Assembly (NCBI GenBank): GCA_963457665.1
Contig: OY735237.1
Coordinates: 8,008,761-8,072,760 of the forward strand
DNA: 64,000 bases
Direction of reading: 5' to 3'
Origin: Thysanoteuthis rhombus
Lineage: Eukaryota; Mollusca; Cephalopoda; Oegopsida; Thysanoteuthidae
The notes under the pieces: model-generated
Seen by the model: only the letters and a program-made list of their open reading frames with translations
Databases searched by the model: none
What the model was told of the DNA's origin: nothing
In this document: one piece after another, positions 35,770-45,488 of the stretch
How positions within the stretch are numbered: the first letter of the stretch is position 1
Layout of the letters: every line of letters starts with the position of its first letter
Translations under genes and position numbers: made by a program

Positions 35770-35971
35770 ATGGAAAGAATGTTTGGGCGTAGATATAAAC
35801 GGACTGACTTCAGGAATTGTGAAGTCTGGCTTCTGACAAAAGAGGCCTTCATACCAACCACCACTCCATCGTCTGATGAGAGGATTGATTCAATGTTATC
35901 TTCTACTTATAAAATGAAGTGTGATTTTCTTGGCTCGCTGTCCATGCCCATCATCAATTCCACTCAAAGGT
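35770..35971 (+). CDS. Weak candidate coding exon, unknown protein
   Basis: The ATG at 35770 has G at -3 and +4. The frame encodes MERMFGRRYKRTDFRNCEVW, then about 47 residues, and reaches a strong donor-like sequence CTCAAAG|GTAAGA at 35971/35972. An acceptor-like TTCATTTTGCTTCAG ends at about 35726, so an exon of 35727-35971 with a short 5' UTR is conceivable. An in-frame stop at 35755-35757 rules out coding further upstream. No known domain, membrane segment or repeat match was seen. Confidence 0.15.
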
Positions 35972-36069
35972 AAGAATTTTGCAGATAAAAAAAATATCTA
36001 CCACCCGTTTTTCGAAGCAATGGCCTATTTAACAGAAAAGAAATCAGCACTTCCTTTAACAAGGCTTCT

Positions 36070-36110
36070 CTGTTCCAAACAGGACGTGAGTTCGATTCTC
36101 ACCGAGAGCA
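36070..36110 (+). other. tRNA-like T arm (degenerate)
   Basis: GTGAG-TTCGATT-CTCAC at 36086-36102 is a perfect T-arm hairpin, and CTGTT/AACAG just upstream could be an anticodon stem. No A box or acceptor pairing was found, so this is probably a SINE fragment or tRNA relic. Confidence 0.3.
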
Positions 36111-36499
36111 TATTATTTATTCCTGATCCAAACTGTTTATATTTTACCGTAGATCGACGGTCCCAATCAAGTTGTGATGAATAAAACAATCAGAAAATCA
36201 GAATGAAAAAAAATTGTAGTCAAAAGGCTATCATGATAGTTCAGTATTAATATAAATTTCAATATGTCCGCGTTTTTTCCACAGGAATTGAGAAGTTTAT
36301 AAATACTAATGCAGTACATTTCAAGGGACCAAACTTCAAGGTATTTGGAGCAGCTTACCCAGATAATCATGGAAAATAAATTTCTGTCCGCCATATGGCT
36401 TGGAAGTATTTAATTAACTTCTCTTCAGTTTTACCAATTTAGATACTTTATATCTAAATTAGGATCAATGGTTTTGAATAAAAGATCTTTAATCTGTAA
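36111..36499. other. Unannotated
   Basis: A 75-codon minus frame (36167-36394) without a motif. Confidence 0.45.
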
Positions 36500-36660
36500 T
36501 TTCTCATTAATTTTCATTGGATTTCCTGATAACTGCTTATCTAAATAACTTCAAGCTCGACACTGCAATGCCTAATGCGTTGACTTATATATTCGGTGAA
36601 TATCAACTTCGTACAATGAACAATCGTCCAATACAAAATGAATTTACTCCATTTAGTATG
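36500..36660 (+). repeat. R5-a
   Basis: TCCTGATAACTGCTTATCTA, AATATCAACTTCGTACAATG and AACAATCGTCCAATAC match R5-b at 48490-48670. Confidence 0.45.
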
Positions 36661-36789
36661 TGATGCACAAACAAAGGCTCTGTATGTGAGTGAGAGAGAG
36701 AGTGAGAGAGAGAGAGATACAAGACTAGAAATGTAAATATTTTCTCCCTATTATATCTAAAACGTTTTTGTCTTTTTAACTATTTCCAA

Positions 36790-37075
36790 TATGTTTTATG
36801 GGGAGGGATTTAATATACAATGTAATTTTTTGGCCAATTTGGTCCCATTATTCGTGTCTGGTATCATTCATGCTTGTTTTTTATTCGTTTCTTTTGTTTT
36901 TAATTCGAACTGTTCACTGATTACCACCCAACAAAAGGCGAAAGAAATAACTTTTTCGTTGACCAACCTTTTCATCTAAATTTTTAATTGATCACCCTCA
37001 GTACAGAATGCTGCCAAGAGACGATGGATACATGATGGTTTCTATTGAGTGACTGACCGGACCTGTTAAGAATCA
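36790..37075 (-). mobile_element. R2-9: R2 repeat, minus strand, 5' half
   Basis: The plus strand ends GATGGTTTCTATTGAGTGAC, the reverse complement of the R2 5' end. It also shows TTTTTAATTGATCACC and AATGCTGCCAAGAGACG. It begins near ATACAATGTAATTTTTTGGC (complement of the central block). The 36791-36979 frame lies within it and is not a gene. Confidence 0.65.
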
Positions 37076-38577
37076 TTCATCTCTGACTGAACTTTTCCAA
37101 TATTGATAATAACAAACTATTGTTCCCATAAAAGATACCCCAAAACAATTTTTCTAAAAAGGCTGTTTTTCTTGGTCTTCATGACCAATGAAATCGTATA
37201 ATTTCATGAATAACTCATGTTCTTGTTTTCTAAATGCACTGATTATTTCTGGCAGCGAACATCTCTTCAAAACGTTTTACTGCAATCAGTCATTCTTATC
37301 TGTCATTTCAGTTTCGAACCCCAATGTCCATATCAGCTTACTGGCATATACCCGTAAAAAATGACGCTGTCATCCGTGTCTGAATCGCCCTAAGAAGCAT
37401 GAAGCTAATTCATTAGGTTTTCTTATTTTGTACATACTACATGATTATAATGCTGAAGTGGTCCCCCACTGAAGTGGAAAACGCTGTGATGCCATAATAC
37501 GGCACTTATTTGTCCACATTGACGGGAAGATTTTTTTTTCAAATCTAAAATCGTGTTTCTTTGTTTGTTTTGTTTTTTGTTGTTTTGTTTTTTTTTACTT
37601 TTAGGGATCCAGACGAAAGGAAAGATTTGTTTGTATCAATGTATATGCTAAGAAGAACCTATTCCGAAACTTATCTCATTCTTGTTGAGTTGAAAAGGTT
37701 TTAGGCAATAAAAAGACAAAGAACTTGAGTAACCTTATTCATCAATACGACATAAGAGCCAAAATGCAGCGATGACTGAATCTTGGTTACCATCGATTAT
37801 AAATGAGAAAATAAATATTGTCAAACTCAAGTCCAAGTCTGGAGTTGACTTTGTTTTTTTACCATAACACCAGCACCAACAATAGCAACAATAACAACGA
37901 CGGGAAACAATCGTGCTTTAATTCAGAGAAGTGAATACTATATGTTTGTCTATTCCGATGCGTTGGATCAGACCTAGCTATTGTAAGGTGACTTTCTTAT
38001 GGACTGAACCAAACTTACAAGATTCGTTTATCTTCGAAAGTTTTGTAAGAAATATTCAGGGGTTTATTTAATTCTGATAAATAGACACATTTTAACAAGA
38101 AAAAGAAATACATATTTTTATGATTTTTTTTGGCTTACTATATGTACAGAAACTGCTGTAAAAATCTTGAGTCGGTATATAGTAGGAGTGGAGTTTCACC
38201 CGACTTGTTTCTGTATGAAGTCAAGTTAAAGTCGATGGCTACATGGATGAAGGGCTTGGTTGATAGCCAAGTCTTAATCTCCATTTCTCTTTCGCCTTGG
38301 AAGGCATGGCGATACGGCCTAGTGGACAGACAGGATTGTCTCGTCAATCTGACTCCCGCTGACATCTGACAGAAAGCATTGGGAAATTCAGTCGAAAGAT
38401 TACCAAACTTTGTTCACGAAAACGAGACAAACAACTGGATTAAAATAAACTGCAAAGAAGACACATCAGCCGAGAGGATATAAGTAGAACTCTCCGGTAC
38501 AGAAGATAGATACCGTCTTCGAATCGAGTAAATAGATTTTGAAAAATAGGTGAACTTCATTGACACACACACTCAAA

Positions 38578-38580
<3 letters not shown>
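37076..38580. other. Unannotated; overlapping frames at 38130-38369
   Basis: Plus and minus frames (79 and 75 codons) overlap almost exactly, the usual sign of chance openness. CGGCCTAGTGG near 38313 is A-box-like, without a B box after it. Confidence 0.4.

Positions 38581-38652
<72 letters not shown>
38581..38652. repeat. (TA)n microsatellite
   Basis: Pure TA, about 72 bp, among the longest here. Confidence 0.95.
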
Positions 38653-38655
<3 letters not shown>

Positions 38656-38774
38656 GGGTGATAAGTATTAGATATTAATATCTGACAATTTTAGAATCTG
38701 AGTTTTATTCGAACTGAATTATCTACGGTAGTAAACGAAACAATGGCAATGATCAGAAAATGAAGAAATAAGCT

Positions 38775-38872
38775 GTGGTTGGGATTTGAACCGACACACT
38801 TATATTATCCATCATATAATTAGCCTAAGTCTGCACTAATCGATTTAGCCACTGTGACTTCAACAAAGGTCG
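38775..38872 (-). mobile_element. S3: tRNA-like SINE head
   Basis: The minus strand has A-box-like TGGCTAAATCG (38841-38851) and an exact B box GGTTCAAATCC (38782-38792), about 50 bases apart. The acceptor ends do not pair, and the interval would need a long variable arm. A SINE head or a decayed tRNA is likelier than an active tRNA gene. Confidence 0.5.
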
Positions 38873-39387
38873 AAATAACATCCTCATACTCAGAAGGAAT
38901 TAATTTTGTTTATAGAGTCTGTAAATAATTTGATCCAAGCAAAATTTAGTTTTTGAAGCTGTCTGTCCTTATTCACATTGGTGGATAATTAAAACCATTA
39001 CTTCTCATACTGTCGACATAGGAACAATGATATATATAATTTCTATAAGTAGAAATGCGTTTTTAACCATTGTTCTGAGACTAACAGACCACATAAACTA
39101 GACTGTATATTTGTACATTTAATAGTCATATTAAAAGAATTGCTCAAAATTTTCCAAAGGAACTTGATATCGGAGATAATCAAAAATGTATCAAATTGTA
39201 TAAAAGAATATTTTCCATAAATAGCATTTAATAAAAAGCATTCAACACAGCAAAGCATAGCTAAATGTGTATCTTGTTATTTTGATTGCAAAAGAATGTT
39301 GTCCTTCTTCCGTGATGTTCCCGTTTTCTTAAAACCGAGAGATTAGAGGCAAAATGTCTGTTTGTTCAAATACTTGTGACGAGTATT
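38873..39387. other. Unannotated AT-rich sequence
   Basis: A 71-codon minus frame without a motif. Confidence 0.45.
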
Positions 39388-39401
39388 ACACACACACACA
39401 C

Positions 39402-39479
<78 letters not shown>
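39388..39479. repeat. (CA)n(TA)n(CA)n microsatellite
   Basis: CACACA on both sides of a 65-bp TA core. Confidence 0.95.
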
Positions 39480-40554
39480 TTCTTCTTTATGTATAACTAT
39501 GGTAATTTGGGTAGGACAAAAACATTCATAAATCAAGACTTCTATTCAATGTTATGATTATACATAAATACCAAAATCATTTTGAAGAGTTAAGTTGATG
39601 CCAAAATTTGCAGTGTGTGAACGGATATAATGAAAAAAGAAGCATTGATTTTACATAGCAAATGTTTATTTTTCAATGTAATCTTCTTCGCTGACTTTAC
39701 ACTTAATTCAATGGGGAATATTAATCCCATAAATCAAACAGTATACATTGAACATCTCAGATAAAAAATCAGCAAATAATTACGTGTCAGGTTGCAGACT
39801 AATCGATGAAAGTGACCTTAACTAATAATAACAATGTTGTAACTAATTTTACGTCACCCTTTTTTCATAAGTATTATCAATTTAATACCATCTATAAGTT
39901 CCTTAAAATGTCTATTATTGTAAAAGATAGATTTTTTTTTCAAATGTCAGTCCTGATATCTTTATAAAAGGAAGGTTTACGACAGGAAATAACAATTTGC
40001 CTCTTGGAGTTAGTCTTCAATAATTCATGGGAATTACAAAAGTTGAAACTTTCGTAATCATACCTTGTATGCAAGTATTTTAAAGGGACGTTTGAAAAAC
40101 AGGAAATAGATACGAATATTGCACAGAGTCCTGTAAAGGCCCGTCTAGCGAAACAAGATAAACGGTTATGGGGCTTGTTTGAGTGGTGGTGAGCGGCATA
40201 CCTCCAAATACCCGTGGAGACCATTTTTCTTATAGACTAGCATGTATTGATTGGAAAATGAGACCAGGATCGTAAATGATTCTTCAAGAACGAATCTTCA
40301 AGGTCAGGAACTTATTTTGATTTTGGCGAGAATCTATTCAAAATGGAATCTTCGGAGCCCGCTCCAGAAAGAAAACTACATATTGGCAAAATCATACGAA
40401 ATTTCGGCTCTAAAAGGCAGCTGAGATTACTCATCTGAGAACAAATATTGTTCTATGATTATTACGATCTGGGATTGTTATACTCTCCAAGGGAGATAAT
40501 TTGTGACTAATTTTTTTGTAATTTTCACTGATCAATTTTTTGAATGCTTTCATC
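39480..40554. other. Unannotated
   Basis: A 94-codon minus frame (39940-40224) with scattered Cys and no domain. No repeat recognised. Confidence 0.4.
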
Positions 40555-40975
40555 AACTTTGAAAACCGTTAACCAAAACTCAAAGCATGTTCCTTTTGTT
40601 TTTAAGTGATTCTGGCTGGTTGGCTGGCTATCAATCTATATATGTATGTATCTAGTGTACAGGCGACACAAACCGAGCTAGACGACTGAAAGTTTGAATG
40701 TTTACTCCTTATTATGTTAGAAAAATTTTTTTTGCCCCCCACCCCCCACACTAGATTTTGGGATATTTTCAATTTACTATGTGAGCTGAATTAGACCGTT
40801 TGTTTGCGTCCAGCAGCATTCATGCTTTTTTGAAAATCCAGTCTTTTTTTATTTATTCAACAAAAGATAACAGAAGTATGTCATTCATTTATCCCCCTTT
40901 TCCAAATTTTAAATTGATCCCCCCCAAACACAGCATTGTGCCAAAAGAAGTTTCTATTGAATGGCCTGTTTTTGG
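40555..40975 (-). mobile_element. R2-10: near full-length R2 repeat, minus strand
   Basis: The plus strand starts with AAAACCGTTAACCAAAACTC (complement of the 3' inverted repeat) and ends near AGTTTCTATTGAATGGCCTG (complement of the 5' end), so both ends are present. It also has TGGCTGGTTGGCTGGC and ACTCCTTATTATGTTAG inside. The C-rich run at 40734-40750 is local. Confidence 0.7.
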
Positions 40976-41418
40976 TTAATATCAATCTTATAAATTTATC
41001 TTATTTATAGCTTATGTTGTACGGGTCATACTATCAGAGTATGTTTTCTGATTATCGTAACTGAATATAGATGACTTTTGTTATTTCTACTCTTAAGCAG
41101 ATTTCTGTAAGGCATATATTCACCATTTGCGCTAAAATTTTAACAGGAGTGAAACAGTTAGCAGTAAACTCTCCTTTTAATGGTACTCATTCATACGGCA
41201 TTATTGAATGAAACATGCGTTCTAACGGTACTGTTTTATATTCTCACAAGACAAGATTTAGAGTTCAGTGTATTGTTTTATGAAGGGTATTAAGAAGTGA
41301 TTTTTATCTCTAGTTTTTGGTTTCTCATTATTAAACATTCACTTGTTTTGACAGAGAGGGCAATGACAATGAGATTTTGGAATATCCACTAACAGATAAG
41401 CACGCTAATGGCAGAATT
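40976..41418. other. Unannotated AT-rich sequence
   Basis: No frame over 60 codons. May contain upstream decayed LINE sequence. Confidence 0.4.
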
Positions 41419-41520
41419 CTAAGACATATCGATTGAGTTCATTAAACTCTCTGTAAATGTCAAATCATCGATTATGGGGACAATCTTGGTAGCTCTTCTC
41501 TGGACTCTTTCTATTGCATT
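41419..41520 (-). mobile_element. CR1/L2-like LINE fragment (RT thumb region)
   Basis: The minus strand reads [20 protein letters not shown] followed by [14 protein letters not shown] and a stop. The ERVQRRATK motif is a hallmark of the segment after the catalytic domain in CR1/L2-type LINE reverse transcriptases. About 34 codons survive. The fragment abuts a long TA/CA array at 41523. Confidence 0.65.
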
Positions 41521-41521
41521 G

Positions 41522-41522
<1 letters not shown>

Positions 41523-41573
<51 letters not shown>

Positions 41574-41690
41574 GTGTGTGTGTGTGTGTGTGCGTATGTA
41601 TATGTATATATGTGTGTGTGTATATAAATACATATATGTGTGTGTATATATATGTGTGTGTATATATATGTGTGTGTATATACATATATC

Positions 41691-41738
<48 letters not shown>

Positions 41739-41745
41739 TATAATT
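41523..41745. repeat. (TA)n(GT)n(TATG)n(TA)n microsatellite
   Basis: TA core, GTGTGTGTGTGCG, interrupted TATATGTG words, and a second TA core. It abuts the CR1/L2-like fragment. Confidence 0.95.
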
Positions 41746-41756
41746 AAATAATTGTG

Positions 41757-41855
41757 TCGCCCACCGATAGCTGTTTCGTTGTATTACAACTCTTCAGTGT
41801 GGCTATAGACTATCCATTATCCCATCCAGTACCACAAGGTAGGATCGAAACCTTC

Positions 41856-41901
<46 letters not shown>
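41757..41901 (+). repeat. Possible SINE fragment ending in (TA)n
   Basis: GGATCGAAACC at about 41843 is one base from the B-box consensus. TAGCTGTTTCG near 41769 is a poor A box. The TA array at 41861-41901 follows CCTTCATTTCATA directly. Could be a SINE with a TA tail. Confidence 0.35.
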
Positions 41902-41905
<4 letters not shown>

Positions 41906-41984
41906 GTGGCGACTAGATAGATGTATGATGCAAACTCTAGACGTTTACCGCGTGATTATCAATTAAAGCCCAAGAACAGTCAAA

Positions 41985-42175
41985 TACTTGGTGTAGACAT
42001 CCACCAGGCCGGGAGAGAATATGTTCTCCATTCGAATGACCAAACCATGGAATGCTGTAAGTGAAGAGGTTATTTCTTCCAAATCGATCAGTCCATTCAA
42101 AAACAACTTAATGAAGGATATTGGAAACTCAAAATTCGGCTATAAATTTTCGTATTAGTGTAGTCCCATCCAGTC
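41985..42175 (+). mobile_element. CR1/L2-like LINE 3' coding end
   Basis: From 42012 to the stop at 42156-42158 the frame reads GENMFSIRMTKPWNAVSEEV then ISSKSISPFKNNLMKDIG. This matches the common LINE ending F-x-R-x-x-x-x-WN-x-LP-EVV followed by S-V-x-FK-x-x-LD. An upstream stop in the same frame shows it is truncated. The 42176-42300 stretch that follows may be its 3' untranslated part. Confidence 0.65.
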
Positions 42176-42480
42176 TGCCTGGCCAGGCAAGATTGTTTGA
42201 TGGACTGCGTATGGTTTCATGGCGCAATTCAGATGCCATTAAAACCTATTTGAAGGTATATTGAAGGTATTATTGATATATTCGTATAAGATTCGTCTGT
42301 TATAACGACAATATATTGAATCCCCGGGGGTGCCGAAATAACAGGGCTCTACTATATAAAGTTTGATTTATTTCTTCGCGAAAAGACGGCGATTATTCGG
42401 ACTCGACTAAATAACTAAACTGAGAAATTGAATAATGATTGATATTGATTTCTTAGTTGCTTCAAAACTTTATTTTTAGA
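42176..42480 (+). other. Possible LINE 3' UTR, otherwise unannotated
   Basis: Follows the CR1/L2-like stop codon directly. It contains a GC-richer patch with two GCCTGGCC-like words near 42178-42192, then AT-rich sequence up to the R2 boundary hairpin. No reading frame of note. Confidence 0.3.
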
Positions 42481-43338
42481 AAATGAATGGATTTACAAAA
42501 CTGACACTCTGTAAATCAAAGCAAAAAAACTGGTCTGTTTAGTCACTCAATAGAAACCGTTACATGACCAACATCTTTTGGTAGAATGCCGTGTTTGGGG
42601 TGATCAATTAAAAAAAATTAAAAAACAAGATGATCAACGAATATTTTTTTACCTTTTTTTTTTTCTTTAATGAGACTATCGTCTTTTAGCAGTATGTTGG
42701 GCTGGGGATCATCAATTAAAAACTTTGGAAAGGAGATGATCAATAAATAAGTTGCTTCTGTCGCCTTTTATTGGGTAGTGATCTCTATAATAAATCAAGA
42801 TATAAGAAAAACTATGAATTAACACCGCCGTACACAGACTAAGAGAACAATTAAGCGTAAGCTTACATTGTAAATTCAATCACCCTCTAAAATTTGATTT
42901 CGATGGGGGAGTTTCATTAAAAAAGTTTTTTAGTTCTATTATTATTCGGACTCTCCTCATCTTGGTTGTTTTTCATTCAACGTTTTGGCTGTTGTACTCT
43001 ACGGCCTTCATCAGGTATCATCTGGTTGATGTGGGGAAGTAACGAACCGAACCCTTTATTCAACCGACGGGTATATATTGACTGCACTCCCCTCTGAGCA
43101 TTAGCAGTATTATTATTGTCTCTCACTGGGATTGAACCTAGAACCATTAGATTACTTAGAGTAATTCTGTAACCACTATGCTACGTGTCCATGTCTAATG
43201 GTTCTAGGTTCTAGGTTTCCTTGCCCTCTAACTCCATTAGTACAAGCCTGTACACGTGACACATAGTCAGCCAGACAAACTAAAATACCATAGAAACTTA
43301 TGTTGACAGCTTTGGTTGACAGTTTCTGGAAATGAGTG
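42480..43338 (+). mobile_element. R2-11: full-length R2 interrupted by SINE S1-b
   Basis: Preceded by the hairpin GATTTACA...TGTAAATC at 42490-42517. Its 5' end is GTCACTCAATAGAAACCGTT, then CATGACC and GCCGTGTTTGGGGTGATCAA. A second copy of the first 200 bp follows at about 42670-42790, with AGCAGTATGTTGGGCTGG. The repeat breaks at 42935, resumes at about 43217 with CCTTGCCCTCTAACTCC, and ends TTGGTTGACAGTTTCTGG. The break is filled by S1-b. Confidence 0.72.
42936..43216 (-). mobile_element. S1-b: full-length tRNA-derived SINE, inserted in R2-11
   Basis: Read on the minus strand it has a tRNA-like head. The A box TAGCATAGTGG (43173-43183) matches TRGCNNAGYNG exactly, and the B box GGTTCAATCCC (43128-43138) matches GGTTCRANNCC exactly. 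A stem ATTAC/GTAAT sits in the anticodon position. The acceptor stem does not pair, so it is not a functional tRNA gene. A body of about 190 bp ends in (AAT)n. At the head end, plus-strand bases 43194-43216 repeat a piece of the head in inverted orientation. Confidence 0.72.
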
Positions 43339-44312
43339 GATTTACAACGCAGAGACTCTTTGTAAATCAAAGAAAGAAAGACAGGCCTGGTTAGTCTTAA
43401 CAGAAACAGTCATGTGACCAATGTCTTTTGGTAGCATGTTGTTTTGGGGCTTATCAATTCAAAACTTGAAAAAAAAAGTGATCAATAAATAAGTTGCTTC
43501 ACTCGCCTTTTGTTGGACAGTGATCTCTAAAAAAAGTCGGAATTGAAAAAAGCCAACAAACGTGGGTGACACAAAAAGGGATCAGTTTAACGTACATTGA
43601 CCCAACCTCCCACTAAAAACTTATTTAGGGTGGGTATATTCAAAAAACAAAACCGTTTCTCCTTGTCATAATAAGCTTGGTACGATCTACACGTAAGATA
43701 CATAGCTAGCCAGACCGACTATAAAACTGAAGAAACCTACTTTGACATTTTGGTGGCTGTTTTGAATGACGGTTTCTAAAAATAAGTGAATTTGCAATAT
43801 TGACACTCTTATTATTTCTATTATTATTGGGACTATCCTCGTCGTGGTTGTTTTTCATACAACGTTTCGGCTGTTGTACTCTACGGCCTTCATCAGATAT
43901 CATCTGGTAGGTATGGGGAAGTAACGAACCGAACCCTTTATTTAACCGACGGGGTTATATAGACAACATGGACACATAGCGTAGTGTTTACAGAATCAGA
44001 CAGAATTACTGCAAGTAATGTAATGGTTCTAGGTTCAATCCCAGTGTGAGACAATAATAATTCGAAAAATACTGCTACTGCTAAGAGGGGAGTGCGGTCT
44101 ATATACCCCCGTCGGTTAAATAGAGGGTTCGGTTTGTTACTTCCCACACACCTACCAGATGATACCTGATGAAGGCCGTAGAGTACAATGGCCGAAACGT
44201 TGTATGAAAAACAACCAAGATGAGGAGAGTCTAAATAATAATAATGATAATAATAATAATAATAATACCTCATCTCAAAAGTTCAGAGAGACTGACACTC
44301 TTTGTAAAATAA
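43339..44312 (+). mobile_element. R2-12: full-length R2 in tandem with R2-11, interrupted by S1 composite
   Basis: Begins with hairpin GATTTACAA...TTGTAAATC at 43339-43368. Its 5' end reads CAGGCCTGGTTAGTC and AACAGAAACAGTCATGTGAC, and the body is typical. The 3' end GAATGACGGTTTCTAAAAAT at about 43764-43783 is followed by another boundary hairpin, which is split at 43808/44293 by the S1 composite. R2-11 and R2-12 form a head-to-tail pair. Confidence 0.72.
43809..44292 (+). mobile_element. S1-c/d: foldback composite SINE flanked by 8-bp direct repeats
   Basis: The left arm (43809-43964) is an S1 body on the minus strand. The centre (43965-44096) is a plus-strand tRNA-like head with A box TAGCGTAGTGT (one mismatch) at 43977-43987 and exact B box GGTTCAATCCC at 44032-44042. 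The right arm (44097-44270) is an S1 body on the plus strand. The two arms are reverse complements with a few mismatches. The insert is flanked by TGACACTC (43801-43808 and 44293-44300), a likely target-site duplication. An AAT-rich tail and 22 extra bases close the right side. Confidence 0.75.
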
Positions 44313-44499
44313 AATTTTAAAAGAATACTTCTGCAGGAGCAAATGTTGAGTATCTCCCAAAATAGATGAAGACATTTTCCCAAGAAGATAACATCTTGAG
44401 ATTTACACTCGAGTGTAAGAACAGATCGAATGAAAAGCGTTTATACGTGACTTATCAAAATCCAGGCAGAAAATTTTAAAATTGTTATTTTCTGTTTGA

Positions 44500-44960
44500 C
44501 ATTTCTCCTCAGTTTTAATTGATTCGGTAATCTACAATTTTCCATTAATGGAGTCAAAAGAAGTTGATCAAAGTTTGTTTGTATCGGATTTTTTTAAGCC
44601 AGCAGGAATGTTACAAGCAGACGATAGAATTTTACGTTTTTTTTTTCATTGGAAACCGTCAACCAAAACTGTCTAAAAAAGTATCTTCAGTTTTCAAGTT
44701 CGACCATGTATGTGTGTATGTATCATGTAGACAGGTTACACCAATGACGTTAAAGGGCTGGAAATTAAAGCCTTTACACCTTATTATGTCTTTAAAAACG
44801 ATTTATTTTACATTTATTTCTCCTTTGAATGAGTTTTCTGGAGAGAGTTTAGTTAACAATGTAAGTTTATTTTAAGTTGGACCCTAATTTTTGCCTGATT
44901 TTTTTTTAGTTTCCTAAACATCAACATTTTTAGTGATTACTACTCCTTAAAGTAAAGGTA
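44500..44960 (-). mobile_element. R2-13: R2 repeat, minus strand, 3' half
   Basis: The plus strand has GGAAACCGTCAACCAAAACT at about 44652 (complement of the R2 3' inverted repeat). It then shows AAGTATCTTCAGTTTTCAAG, GGGCTGGAAATTAAAGCC and CCTTATTATGTCTTTAAAAA, and ends in TTTTAGTGATTACTACTCC. The 44564-44875 open frame reads through it and is not considered a gene. Confidence 0.6.
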
Positions 44961-45395
44961 TACAACAGATGTATCCTACAGGGGGTCATGTTTTGAGCTG
45001 GAGCAAAACCAAAAGATTGGCCTTCAACTGAGATCTATGCAACGTATACATACAAGAATCATTCTCAATCTCATGGAGAGACTATAAGACAGCACAGCAT
45101 ATCAGAGAGAAGATAGGAGTCTGAGATAACATAGAAACTGTAAGGAAATCCAAATGGCAATGGGCTAGATATGTTTCAAGAATGGCAGATAACCACTGGA
45201 CATCGCGACTCACCACGTGGATCTCCAGAGATCATGTGCGAGGCTGTGACCGATAGAGAGTGAGATGGCGTGACGAGCTAGATAAAATTTAGAAAGTACT
45301 GACCCTGCATTGCCCATGATGGAGAGGTTTGGCAAATCTTGGGGAAGGTGTATGTCCAACAACGGACGCTAATAGACTGATGATGATGATGATGA
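44952..45395 (+). mobile_element. RTE-G: truncated RTE LINE tail with (GAT)n
   Basis: Starts near the YNRCILQ equivalent, keeps the KDWPSTEIYATYTYKNHSQSH-like decayed block and the KWQWARYVSRMADNHWTSRLTTW block, then ends in GAT repeats at about 45379-45395. RTE-H follows about 100 bp downstream. Confidence 0.75.
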
Positions 45396-45488
45396 TCTTA
45401 TGTTCTACTGTTTTTTTTTCCCCTAAGTTTTCACAATGATATCATCACATTGTGTAGGTACATGTTTTTCTTACTGATATCTAAAATG

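Noticed and set aside
37300..37345. GGGGTTCGAAACT on the minus strand, B-box-like
   Set aside because: One mismatch, no A box, no pairing arms.
38130..38369. Opposed frames on both strands
   Set aside because: Mirror-image open frames of equal length suggest chance; no motif in either.
43965..44045. Possible functional tRNA gene
   Set aside because: Exact B box and near A box, but the acceptor stem does not pair and the unit is part of a repeated SINE.
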